30,602 nt of DNA from an uncultured Dorea sp. (lineage in GTDB: Bacteria; Bacillota; Clostridia; Lachnospirales; Lachnospiraceae): NCBI GenBank assembly GCA_910586965.1, contig CAJUMF010000040.1, positions 1 to 30,602 of the forward strand, read 5' to 3'. A program made the translations under genes and the position numbers. This document shows positions 15,856-23,653 of this stretch, in pieces. The first letter of the stretch is position 1. Every line of letters begins with the position of its first letter. The notes under the pieces are model-generated. The model was not told where the DNA came from. It did not search any database and saw nothing but the letters and a program-made list of their open reading frames with translations.

Positions 15856-17185
15856 TCTTCCCTTTTTCTCCTCCCAATATCATCTGAACTGCTTTCGGCA
15901 ATGACGTCACGCTCATATCCTGTCCAAAGCTTCCCTTCCCTATCAAAACAGTCTTACACCCCGCGTTTTTCCCTGCGGCAATATCCTGTTCCCTGTCCCC
16001 GACCATCCACGAATCCTTCAGATCAATATGAAACTCTTCTGCCGCTACATACAGCATCCCCGGCTTCGGCTTCCGGCAATCACAGTCTATCTTTAATTCC
16101 CTGGCCTCACCTTCATACCCGCTATGCGGATGATGCGGACAGTAATAAAGTCCATCAAGGTATACACCCTCTTCTCCCAAAAGTGTTTCCATCTTATTAT
16201 GAATTTCTTCTAACCCCTCACAGGACAATTCTCCTCTTGCAATCACCGGCTGATTTGTGATGACAATTGCAAGATAGCCAGACTGATTGATCTTACCAAT
16301 TGCATCCCCTACACCAGGAAGAAGCTCGAATTGATCAATATCATTAAGAAATCCTACTTCTTTATTTATCGTTCCGTCCCTGTCAAGAAAAATCGCTTTC
16401 TGTTTTTTACGAAAATTCTTTCTACCGATATAGCCTAATTCCATATCACGGCAAACCTGTTCATACCGTTGGGGTGTCCCCATATCTCTGACGTATTCGC
16501 AACTGTCATAACAATACATTGATCCAGTTCCGGCAAGAGGTTTTAATATATCTCTGTCTAAATCAATCTTCTCAGGCAGGTGTCCGTATTCTTTTATAAG
16601 TCTCTCCCTTGCAATATCGAGGACTTTCGGCGCGACGATATGAAGCCCGGCATTGACCCTGTTTTTGTAATACTTTGGTCGCCCGTCCTCTCTGGATAGC
16701 CATGCGGTTATTGTTTTGTCCTTATCTGCAAAAATCAGCCCGCTATCATATGGGTGATTGTTGGGATGTGTAAACAGCGTTACAAGGCCCCCAGTACTTT
16801 TATGGAACGCAGCAAACTTTTCTACATCAATATCGAATATCACATCCGCATTGACAAGCAGGAAATCCCTGTTCAGCCGATCTCTCAGCCGAAATAAAGC
16901 ACCTGCGTTTCCAAGCGGCTTGTCCTCCTCATAGTATGAAATATTGACATCAAACGGCCTTCCCGTTACCCGGGATAATTTTTTCCCGTCTCCAAAGTAG
17001 TCCATGATTACTTCTTTTTTGTGTGATACGGTAATGACGATATCACTTATCCCCTGTGCTTTTAAATTTTCTATCTGATACTCCATCACAGGCTTTCCTT
17101 CCACGGGAATCATTGGTTTTGGAATATCCGGAGCGACAGTGGATATCCGCGTTCCCTTTCCCCCTGCCATAATAACCGCTGTCAT
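15848..17185 (-). CDS. hddC: Fused HddC-GmhB: heptose-1-phosphate guanylyltransferase / heptose-1,7-bisphosphate phosphatase
   Basis: This bifunctional protein has 445 residues. Residues 1-245 are a sugar-1-phosphate nucleotidyltransferase with MAGGKGTRI at 6-14, PKPMIPVEGKP at 22-32 and the VNADV metal motif at 111-115, as in HddC. Residues 262-445 are a HAD phosphatase of the GmhB type: FLDRDGTIN (nucleophile Asp268, acid/base Asp270), the zinc site Cys349, His351, Cys368, Cys370, and GDREQDI. It should dephosphorylate D-glycero-D-manno-heptose-1,7-bisphosphate at C7 and join the 1-phosphate to GMP, giving GDP-heptose. ATG 17185 follows GGGAGGA; an upstream GTG/ATG extension lacks a site. 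The fusion gives a fixed 1:1 ratio of two consecutive steps. Confidence 0.9.
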   Translation of the reverse strand: MTAVIMAGGKGTRISTVAPDIPKPMIPVEGKPVMEYQIENLKAQGISDIVITVSHKKEVIMDYFGDGKKLSRVTGRPFDVNISYYEEDKPLGNAGALFRLRDRLNRDFLLVNADVIFDIDVEKFAAFHKSTGGLVTLFTHPNNHPYDSGLIFADKDKTITAWLSREDGRPKYYKNRVNAGLHIVAPKVLDIARERLIKEYGHLPEKIDLDRDILKPLAGTGSMYCYDSCEYVRDMGTPQRYEQVCRDMELGYIGRKNFRKKQKAIFLDRDGTINKEVGFLNDIDQFELLPGVGDAIGKINQSGYLAIVITNQPVIARGELSCEGLEEIHNKMETLLGEEGVYLDGLYYCPHHPHSGYEGEARELKIDCDCRKPKPGMLYVAAEEFHIDLKDSWMVGDREQDIAAGKNAGCKTVLIGKGSFGQDMSVTSLPKAVQMILGGEKGKNA

Positions 17186-17222
17186 CAGAGATCCTCCCCT
17201 CATCAAAACCCAAAACATCCTG

Positions 17223-18392
17223 TTACAGAGAATTCAACATCTCACACAATCTTTCTATCTTCTCCTTAGGCAAATCAGGATAGTTGCCTACATATACGCC
17301 GTTTTTATGGATATATTCAGCATTCGGATAGTCAGCAGGATCAATATAAGGATACCTTTTCCTTATATATGGCTGTCTTGTCATATTACCGCCGCCTGCC
17401 GTGCCTCTCCTGAATTCCACATTTTCATCACGAAGACTCTGGATCACTCTGTCATACAGACCAGTCACAGATGCATGCGGCATAACAACAAAGGCATAAT
17501 TGCTGTTTCCTTCATGTGCAAATTCGGTATAATATTTGCTGCTATCCAAATTCCTTATAAACAGATCATAATTTTCTCTTCTTTTTTCCACATTGGCATC
17601 CAGACGTTTTAATTGGTTTAATCCGATCACCGCATTCAATTCCGTACTCCTCATATTAAAGCCAGGCACAGTAAATATGAATTCAGGATGAAGTTCCGGA
17701 TACTTTTCTGCAATTTCCGTCATATAACTTTTGTCATCACATTCCCTGAGCATACCATGGGAACGGATCATCCGCATCAGACGGTACATTTCTTTATCCT
17801 TCGTGCATAGCATACCGCCTTCGATCGTGCTCATATGGTGTGCATAGTAAAATGAAAAATTGGAAATATCCCCGACAGAACCACATTTTTGTCCCTTAAA
17901 GACTGCTCCATGAGACTCACAGGTATCTTCGATCAAGGTAATATTTTTATCTTTGCAAATATCAATGATTTTATCCGACAGGCCATTATATCCCAACACG
18001 TGAGTCAACAGTACCGCTTTGGTGTCGCTGGTGATCTTCGATGCAATCTCATCCTCGTTGATGGCAAAATTACTGAGATTTACATCGGCAAAAACCGGCT
18101 TAAATCCGGCTGTAATGACCGATGCGATATCGCTTGTCCATCCTATCGGGGAAACGATAATTTCACCGCCTCCATACCTCTCTTTAAGCGTCATCATCGT
18201 AATATAGTTTGCGGAAGAGCCGGAATTAACAAACACACAGTAGTATCCTCCTCCCAGCCATTTCGACCACGCTTCTTCAAATTCGCGCACCTTCGGACCG
18301 TTCGTAAACCGGTCCGATGACTGCAAAAAATCAACCAGTATATTTATATCATCTTTATCAATGTTGTTTTGCATTAATGGTATGTTCAGCAT
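17223..18392 (-). CDS. ColD-like PLP-dependent GDP-4-keto-6-deoxy-sugar 3-dehydratase (DegT/DnrJ fold)
   Basis: This protein of 389 residues has the DegT/DnrJ/EryC1 fold: NSGSSAN for PLP phosphate at 56-62, and IEDTCESHGA with Asp156 for the PLP ring nitrogen. The segment where aminotransferases keep the PLP lysine (SFxxxK..xxGEGG) reads SFYYAHHMSTIEGG at 180-193, so the lysine position is His185. This SFYxAHH pattern is that of ColD and RfbH, sugar 3-dehydratases that use PMP and a catalytic histidine to remove the C3 hydroxyl. The length matches ColD (about 388), and there is no iron-sulfur cysteine extension as in RfbH. It should therefore deoxygenate C3 of a GDP-4-keto-6-deoxy sugar, here most likely a heptose. 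It is not a transaminase. The start follows AGGAGT. Confidence 0.85.
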   Translation of the reverse strand: MLNIPLMQNNIDKDDINILVDFLQSSDRFTNGPKVREFEEAWSKWLGGGYYCVFVNSGSSANYITMMTLKERYGGGEIIVSPIGWTSDIASVITAGFKPVFADVNLSNFAINEDEIASKITSDTKAVLLTHVLGYNGLSDKIIDICKDKNITLIEDTCESHGAVFKGQKCGSVGDISNFSFYYAHHMSTIEGGMLCTKDKEMYRLMRMIRSHGMLRECDDKSYMTEIAEKYPELHPEFIFTVPGFNMRSTELNAVIGLNQLKRLDANVEKRRENYDLFIRNLDSSKYYTEFAHEGNSNYAFVVMPHASVTGLYDRVIQSLRDENVEFRRGTAGGGNMTRQPYIRKRYPYIDPADYPNAEYIHKNGVYVGNYPDLPKEKIERLCEMLNSL

Positions 18393-18430
18393 CTTTTTAC
18401 TCCTATTATTAGTTCTTATCCCACTTGAAA

Positions 18431-19468
18431 TTACCGTGTCAGAAATTCAGCGCCAATATTAATACGTTCACGGTAATAATTTAATAAATCTTCCATCGTC
18501 TGTTCATAAGAAATACGCGGCTCCCAGCCAGTATGCTTTTTGAATTTCCTGCAATCCGGCACTTGAAGATCCGCATCTATGGGCCTTAATCTTTCTGAAT
18601 CAACTTCAATGCGAATTTTATCTTTCAACGGAGACATATTCATTAAAGTATGCAGTGTATCACCTACAGTACAGGTATAGCTGCCGCCAATGTTATAATA
18701 TTCTCCAGGAATAGGATCAACTGTAACAAGCATGTAATAAGCTCTGACGGCATCACGGACATCCGCATAAGTTCGCAGAGACTCTAAATTTCCCACCCTT
18801 ACAACCGGTTCTATTATTCTCTTTTCAATCATGGCAATTTGTTTTGCAAAAGTAGCTTCATGAAATACGTCACCTCTGCGCGGACCGGTATGAGTAAACA
18901 TACGTGTCGTCATTACTGTCATGCCAAATGCTTCCGCGTAATATCGTCCCAGCAAATCGGTTCCAACTTTAGAAATTGCGTAAGGAGAAGCGGGATGAAA
19001 CGGACAGTCTTCGTGAATACCTGTTTCCGGTTTTCTTAACGCCGGAATCTTTCCAAAAACCTCCGAAGAGGCACAGACATGAACCTTCGGGCTATAAGCC
19101 ATATCCCGCTCCATTTCTAAGCGAATTGCCTCAAGCAGCCTGCAAGTTCCTAAAATATTTGTATTCAACGTATCAATTGGGGCAGTAAAACTTGTTAATG
19201 GATAACTCTGTGCCGCCAAATGAAAGATAAAATCCGGCTTTATCTTTTGAATCACATGAATGAGAGAGATTTCATCATTCAAATCTGCATAATCAAAAAA
19301 GATTCTCTCTTTTTTATTGGCACGTTCCAACAACTGTTTTACATTATCTAAAGGGCTTCTCCAACGGCATACGCCAACAATATCCCAGTCTGTTTTTTTC
19401 AATAGAAAATCTGCCAAATGGGAACCCACCATACCTGTGACTCCAGTAATCAATGCCCTTTTTGCCAC
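18431..19468 (-). CDS. GDP-sugar 4,6-dehydratase (GMD-like, probably GDP-heptose 4,6-dehydratase)
   Basis: This protein of 345 residues is a short-chain dehydrogenase of the NDP-sugar 4,6-dehydratase group. It has the NAD(P)-binding GVTGMVGSH at 9-17, HLAAQSYP, the active-site triplet SSEVFG at 134-139 (Ser and Glu135/136 region) and Tyr163/Lys167 in YAISK. GDP-mannose 4,6-dehydratase and the C. jejuni/Yersinia/Burkholderia GDP-heptose dehydratases (DmhA, WcbK types) share this plan. No phosphomannomutase or GDP-mannose synthase is seen in the window, whereas a full GDP-heptose set is. I therefore infer GDP-D-glycero-D-manno-heptose as substrate and the 4-keto-6-deoxy heptose as product. The start is GTG behind AGGAGGAG. 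Confidence 0.85.
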   Translation of the reverse strand: MAKRALITGVTGMVGSHLADFLLKKTDWDIVGVCRWRSPLDNVKQLLERANKKERIFFDYADLNDEISLIHVIQKIKPDFIFHLAAQSYPLTSFTAPIDTLNTNILGTCRLLEAIRLEMERDMAYSPKVHVCASSEVFGKIPALRKPETGIHEDCPFHPASPYAISKVGTDLLGRYYAEAFGMTVMTTRMFTHTGPRRGDVFHEATFAKQIAMIEKRIIEPVVRVGNLESLRTYADVRDAVRAYYMLVTVDPIPGEYYNIGGSYTCTVGDTLHTLMNMSPLKDKIRIEVDSERLRPIDADLQVPDCRKFKKHTGWEPRISYEQTMEDLLNYYRERINIGAEFLTR

Positions 19469-19483
19469 TTTACACTCCTCCTG

Positions 19484-20425
19484 CTATTTGATATATTTTT
19501 TCTCGTTTTTTACAAAATCTTCATACGTGATACGGATACCGGTTTCAAAATCTGTTTCCGGTTTCCATCCGAGCGCAAATATTTTTGAAGAATCCAAAAG
19601 CTTCTTAGGCATTCCGTCCGGCTTTGACGTATCGTGAACAACTTCTCCCTCGAACCCGACCACACATTTTATGATTTCCGCCAGCTCCCCTATAGTAAAT
19701 TCCGTTCCTGTACCTATGTTGATTGGTTCATTTCCGGAATATTCCTTCATCAAAAATACCGCTGCTTTGGCGATATCATCAATGTATATGAATTCCCGAT
19801 ATGGTTTCCCTGTTCCCCACATCACTACCTTTGACGCACCAGTCTCTTTAGCCTCATAAAATTTTCGGATCAATGCCGGTACAACATGGGAACCTTCTGG
19901 GTCAAAATTGTCTCCGGGGCCGTAAGCGTTGCAAGGCATGCAGGAAATAAAGTCCGTACCATATTGCCGGTTATAAAACTCACACATCTTTACACAGGCA
20001 ATCTTTGCTATGGCATATGCTTCATTTGTTTTTTCAGGAAGTCCTTTCAGGAGTGATTCCTCACTATAGGGCTGAGGTGCTTCTCTTGGATAGATGCAAT
20101 TGCTTCCAAGATACAGAAGTTTCTTCACGCCGCTTTCGTATGCTGCATGAATAACATTCACACCAATTGCTACATTGTCATAAAAGAACGTACCCGGAAA
20201 ACGGTCATTTACAACAACTCCTCCTACCGTTGCGGCAGCAAGAAATACATACTCCGGTCTTTCCTTTTTAAACCAGTCATTCACTGCCTGTTGATTCCGA
20301 AGATCAAGTGCATCATGGGATATCATCAAAAGACTATTATATCCCTGCCTTTTTAGTTCCCGGACGATAGCAGAACCTACAAGGCCGGTATGTCCTGCAA
20401 CATATATTTTACTGTGCTTATCCAT
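19484..20425 (-). CDS. GDP-fucose synthase/ColC-like epimerase-reductase
   Basis: This protein of 313 residues belongs to the GDP-L-fucose synthase (WcaG/Fcl) group: AGHTGLVGSAI at 10-20, LGSNCIYP at 106-113, NEAYAIAK at 134-141 and GPGDNF...SHVVPAL. Catalytic residues Ser108, Cys110, Tyr137, Lys141 and His180 can all be placed; the usual GSSC is GSNC. Members reduce the 4-keto group with NADPH, often after epimerising C3 and/or C5. Next to a ColD-like 3-dehydratase, the closest pathway parallel is ColC, which epimerises C5 and reduces C4. Here it would finish a GDP-3,6-dideoxyheptose. ATG 20425 fits homologue starts and has GGGAG close by. An ATG at 20443 overlapping the upstream stop is the alternative. 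Confidence 0.85.
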   Translation of the reverse strand: MDKHSKIYVAGHTGLVGSAIVRELKRQGYNSLLMISHDALDLRNQQAVNDWFKKERPEYVFLAAATVGGVVVNDRFPGTFFYDNVAIGVNVIHAAYESGVKKLLYLGSNCIYPREAPQPYSEESLLKGLPEKTNEAYAIAKIACVKMCEFYNRQYGTDFISCMPCNAYGPGDNFDPEGSHVVPALIRKFYEAKETGASKVVMWGTGKPYREFIYIDDIAKAAVFLMKEYSGNEPINIGTGTEFTIGELAEIIKCVVGFEGEVVHDTSKPDGMPKKLLDSSKIFALGWKPETDFETGIRITYEDFVKNEKKYIK

Positions 20426-20439
20426 TTTCTCCCTACTTA

Positions 20440-21945
20440 TCATATAGAACTGCCGCCTTCATCTTCTAATAGCTTCCTGCGAAGTTTGTTTTTGGTCATC
20501 CCTTTTATACTTTCTGCATATTGCTGCCCAAACTTCTGCTGTATCATTTCAAAGTATTTGTCATTCCCCTCGAAAAAGGCGTTAAACGCATAATCCCTGT
20601 ATGCAAGCACCTCTTTAGGTGTCAGGTGCTTTCCTCCGGCAGGACAGCATTCGTAACTGTACTGTGCATATTCGATCCAATGATCATTTTTGATCTTTCC
20701 GTTTTTCACAGCTTCAAAATAATCTCTTGAGCCTGGATACGGCATCGTCACATAAAAGTTAATCCACTCAGGATTGATCTCTCTGCAAAGCCTCAGTGTC
20801 TTTTCCATGGACTCCTTTGTATCGTCCGGCAATCCAAACATAAAGTTCGCAAGTATATTGATCCCAGCATCTTTTGTCCACTGCATAACCGCCCTTGTCC
20901 TGTCTGCGTTATACTGTGCCTTTGACACTTCAGAAAGAACCGCATCATCCGCGCTCTCAATCCCATACGCAAGCCATCGGATTCCCGCTTTTCTAAGCTT
21001 GCCCAGTATTACCTGATCCACGGTATCCACCCTGGCATAGGCCCAGATATTCAAACCATAGTTTTTCTCTGCAAGTCGATCACAAAGTTCACTCACATAA
21101 TCCTTCTTCAGTACAAAGCATTCATCCAAAATCTTTATATACTTAACGTTATATACATTCACCAGCCGATCAATCTCATCCAGTACCCGGTCAATGCTCC
21201 AAAACCGAAGCTTCTTTGTGCCAAATAATGCCGATATCGCACAGTAGGAACAGTTAAAAGGACATCCTATTGATGTGGAAATAACACCATACCTTCCTTT
21301 TGCATCCTCCGGCCTGTCCTCCCCCATAATGTGCCAATTATGCGGCATATATTTTTCCATAGGAAGCAGCTCCCACGCCGGCATCGGTATCTGTGCTGTA
21401 TCAAGCAGTTTAGAAGTTCCAAAACGTTCAATATTGCCAGCTTTCCGATAGCACAGACCTCCAAGCGTCTCCGCTGCAAATGATACTTCTTCGCCCTTAT
21501 GAAAGCGCGTAAGATTTACAATCGTATCAAAGCCTTCACCTGTCACAATATAATCCGCATCATTTTCCTGTAAGGTCCGCTCCGGCAATGCGGAAGGATG
21601 GAGTCCCCATAAGAATACCGGATAGTCCCCTATTTCCTTTATCGCTGTGCAAGCTGCGTCCGCTCCCGGCATTTTCTGCGTAGATGCGGAAAGATTTGTC
21701 CCCGTAACAAAGATTCCCGTCAATACCGGGGCATATTCCTTTACCTTATCCGCTGCCTGCCGAAAGGAAAAGTTCTCTGCTTCAGCATCTACAATCCGAA
21801 CTGAGATTCCCCTGTCACGGCAATACTGCGCCACCACCGCGCACCAATACGGCGGTTCACATGCCGTATATTTTATTGTGTCCCCATAGACCGCCTTCTG
21901 ATCATTGGGATGAATCAACAACAAATCTGTTTTATATGTACTCAT
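20440..21945 (-). CDS. Cobalamin-binding-type radical SAM enzyme of the glycan operon
   Basis: This protein of 501 residues has an N-terminal B12-binding-like Rossmann domain (about 5-150). The radical SAM domain follows, with the iron-sulfur motif CPFNCSYC (Cys228, Cys232, Cys235), and a C-terminal region ending in Lys/Arg-rich helices. The canonical DxHxxG cobalamin motif of methionine synthase is absent, as in many of this class. Relatives perform C-methylation, ring closure or epimerisation; the substrate here is unknown. Its position between the transketolase pair (ATGA overlap upstream) and the ColC-like reductase suggests that it works on the dideoxyheptose, its nucleotide or the finished glycan. 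Radical SAM class is sure; the reaction is open. Confidence 0.85.
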   Translation of the reverse strand: MSTYKTDLLLIHPNDQKAVYGDTIKYTACEPPYWCAVVAQYCRDRGISVRIVDAEAENFSFRQAADKVKEYAPVLTGIFVTGTNLSASTQKMPGADAACTAIKEIGDYPVFLWGLHPSALPERTLQENDADYIVTGEGFDTIVNLTRFHKGEEVSFAAETLGGLCYRKAGNIERFGTSKLLDTAQIPMPAWELLPMEKYMPHNWHIMGEDRPEDAKGRYGVISTSIGCPFNCSYCAISALFGTKKLRFWSIDRVLDEIDRLVNVYNVKYIKILDECFVLKKDYVSELCDRLAEKNYGLNIWAYARVDTVDQVILGKLRKAGIRWLAYGIESADDAVLSEVSKAQYNADRTRAVMQWTKDAGINILANFMFGLPDDTKESMEKTLRLCREINPEWINFYVTMPYPGSRDYFEAVKNGKIKNDHWIEYAQYSYECCPAGGKHLTPKEVLAYRDYAFNAFFEGNDKYFEMIQQKFGQQYAESIKGMTKNKLRRKLLEDEGGSSI

Positions 21946-22748
21946 ATACCAAATCGCTCCAATTTCCTTATTGTATTATCGGCATTTTCTCCCATCGGCA
22001 TATAACCATGCTTTAGCGGAATATTACATAAATCGCCAACTCCTTTTCCCTTCACCGTATCTGCAATGATACATAATGGTTTAGAGGATGGTCTTTTGTA
22101 AACATTCAGCAGCGCATCAAACAATTCTTCATAAGAATGTCCGTTAATTTCAGAAACATCCCAATTGCAGCTCCTCCACTTGTCCGCAAACGGTTCAAAG
22201 GCACACATGTTTTCTGTAAAATCAGACACCCCCAGATAATTCCTGTCCACGATTACCACAAGGTTATTCAGCCTGTTATGTGCCGCAAAAAGCATCGCTT
22301 CCCATACGGATCCTTCGTAACATTCCGCATCTCCGCACAGACAGAAAACGATACTGTCCTCCCTGTTCTGCTTAAGACCCAGTGCAAGCCCGGCCGCCAT
22401 ACCGATTCCTATTCCAAGAGAACCTCCGTAAAACTCGAATCCCGGATACACGTATTCACGTATCTTCGTCAGATCTCCGCCGATCCGCACCATATCTTCC
22501 GTCTCTTCTCTGGAAAATATACCCATATCTTCCAGTATCGGATAAATCATCCCGGCTCCATGTCCCTTGCTTAAAACAAATCTGTCTATAGGTTTCTTAG
22601 ATTCATCAAATCGCATCACCTTTTCAAATAAAGCGATCAAAATCTCTGTCTCAGAAAATGCCGTTGTCAGATGGCCAAATCCCAGATCAGAAAAAAGTTC
22701 AATAAACCTCTGACGCATTTTAAAGGATTTTTCATAATAGTTTTTCAT
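21942..22748 (-). CDS. Split transketolase, N-terminal (ThDP/Mg-binding) subunit
   Basis: This protein of 268 residues equals the N-terminal third of transketolase. It has SKGHGA at 60-65, GGSLGIGIGMAAG, and the ThDP/Mg motif starting GDAECYEG at 139 and ending at Asn170 (VDRN). The rest of the enzyme is encoded by the adjoining upstream gene, whose stop overlaps this start by one base. Split transketolases are common in archaea and in surface-sugar loci. The pair could make sedoheptulose-7-phosphate for GmhA from xylulose-5-phosphate and ribose-5-phosphate, or transfer a two-carbon ketol to a keto sugar. It overlaps the radical SAM gene as ATGA. Confidence 0.92.
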   Translation of the reverse strand: MKNYYEKSFKMRQRFIELFSDLGFGHLTTAFSETEILIALFEKVMRFDESKKPIDRFVLSKGHGAGMIYPILEDMGIFSREETEDMVRIGGDLTKIREYVYPGFEFYGGSLGIGIGMAAGLALGLKQNREDSIVFCLCGDAECYEGSVWEAMLFAAHNRLNNLVVIVDRNYLGVSDFTENMCAFEPFADKWRSCNWDVSEINGHSYEELFDALLNVYKRPSSKPLCIIADTVKGKGVGDLCNIPLKHGYMPMGENADNTIRKLERFGI

Positions 22749-23653
22749 TACGGTTCCCTGTCCTCCAGTTTTTTCTTAAGATTGTCCAGTGTAAGTCCTT
22801 CCTGCTCGAAGATCAGATTCCTGTCCGAAAGGACACTCGGATATCCATTATCAAACTTAAGTGCCATACATTCTACCGGAATGACCGCTTCATAATCATT
22901 TAAAATCTCCAATGTCATACTTCCGATACCGCCGCGGTCTATGCCATCTTCGACGGCAATTATCCGCTTATACTGTTTCAGCTCATCATAAAACTCTTTT
23001 TCGCAGAGCGGCAGCGCAAAACAATCAATGAGCCTGACCGGCAAATCCTCTTTTTTCAGCCTATGAGCCCATATCCCCGTGGCTACAATGGCAACATCAC
23101 TCTTAGGGCCGCTTAATGCAAAGCCTTTGTTATAATCGATTTTCGTCTCATCATAAAGGATATCTGTGATAAAGGGATCGAACTGTATATACCGCGGCGC
23201 GGGTCTGTTTATCATCTCATCTACCGCCATTTTTGAAATGGTTTCATCTGACGGGTTGATAATCCTGATATTTTTTAATGTACGAAGCAGCGATATATTT
23301 TCCAGAGCCATATGTGATACTCCTGCCTCGGCAGTTGCGGTACCTGCTTTCAACGCTGCTACAGTAATCGGCAGTTTAAGGGAAGCCATCAGATTCCGAA
23401 TCTGATCAAAGGCTCTGGTAACCGGAAAAGGATTCAACCCATAGGCAACAACTTTTTTACCGGCAAGGCAAAGTCCTCCGGCCACTGCGATAGCATTCTG
23501 TTCCGCAATCCCTACGTTTACAAAACGCTGGGGAAAATCCCGCCGAAGATCATCCAGGCTGGGTGCCCCAAGATCTGCACTGACCAAAGAAATATCCTCC
23601 CCGGATTTTATCTTGTCGTATATCTCATAAAAAAATCTGTCTCTTACATTCAA
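22748..23653 (-). CDS. Split transketolase, C-terminal (pyrimidine-binding and C-terminal domain) subunit
   Basis: This protein of 301 residues equals the C-terminal two domains of transketolase. VNVGIAEQNAIAVAGGLCLAG carries Glu51, which activates the ThDP aminopyrimidine. The later AEDGIDRGGIGS segment belongs to the last domain. It pairs with the N-terminal subunit encoded directly downstream. The start overlaps the hddA stop as ATGA, so kinase and transketolase synthesis are coupled. Acetoin dehydrogenase or DXP-synthase-like activity is an alternative but less likely, as the sequence pattern is that of transketolase halves. Confidence 0.92.
   Translation of the reverse strand: MNVRDRFFYEIYDKIKSGEDISLVSADLGAPSLDDLRRDFPQRFVNVGIAEQNAIAVAGGLCLAGKKVVAYGLNPFPVTRAFDQIRNLMASLKLPITVAALKAGTATAEAGVSHMALENISLLRTLKNIRIINPSDETISKMAVDEMINRPAPRYIQFDPFITDILYDETKIDYNKGFALSGPKSDVAIVATGIWAHRLKKEDLPVRLIDCFALPLCEKEFYDELKQYKRIIAVEDGIDRGGIGSMTLEILNDYEAVIPVECMALKFDNGYPSVLSDRNLIFEQEGLTLDNLKKKLEDREP

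Noticed and set aside
17223..18392. Annotation as a perosamine-synthase-like aminotransferase
   Set aside because: The PLP lysine is replaced by His185 in the SFYxAHH context, which marks 3-dehydratases.
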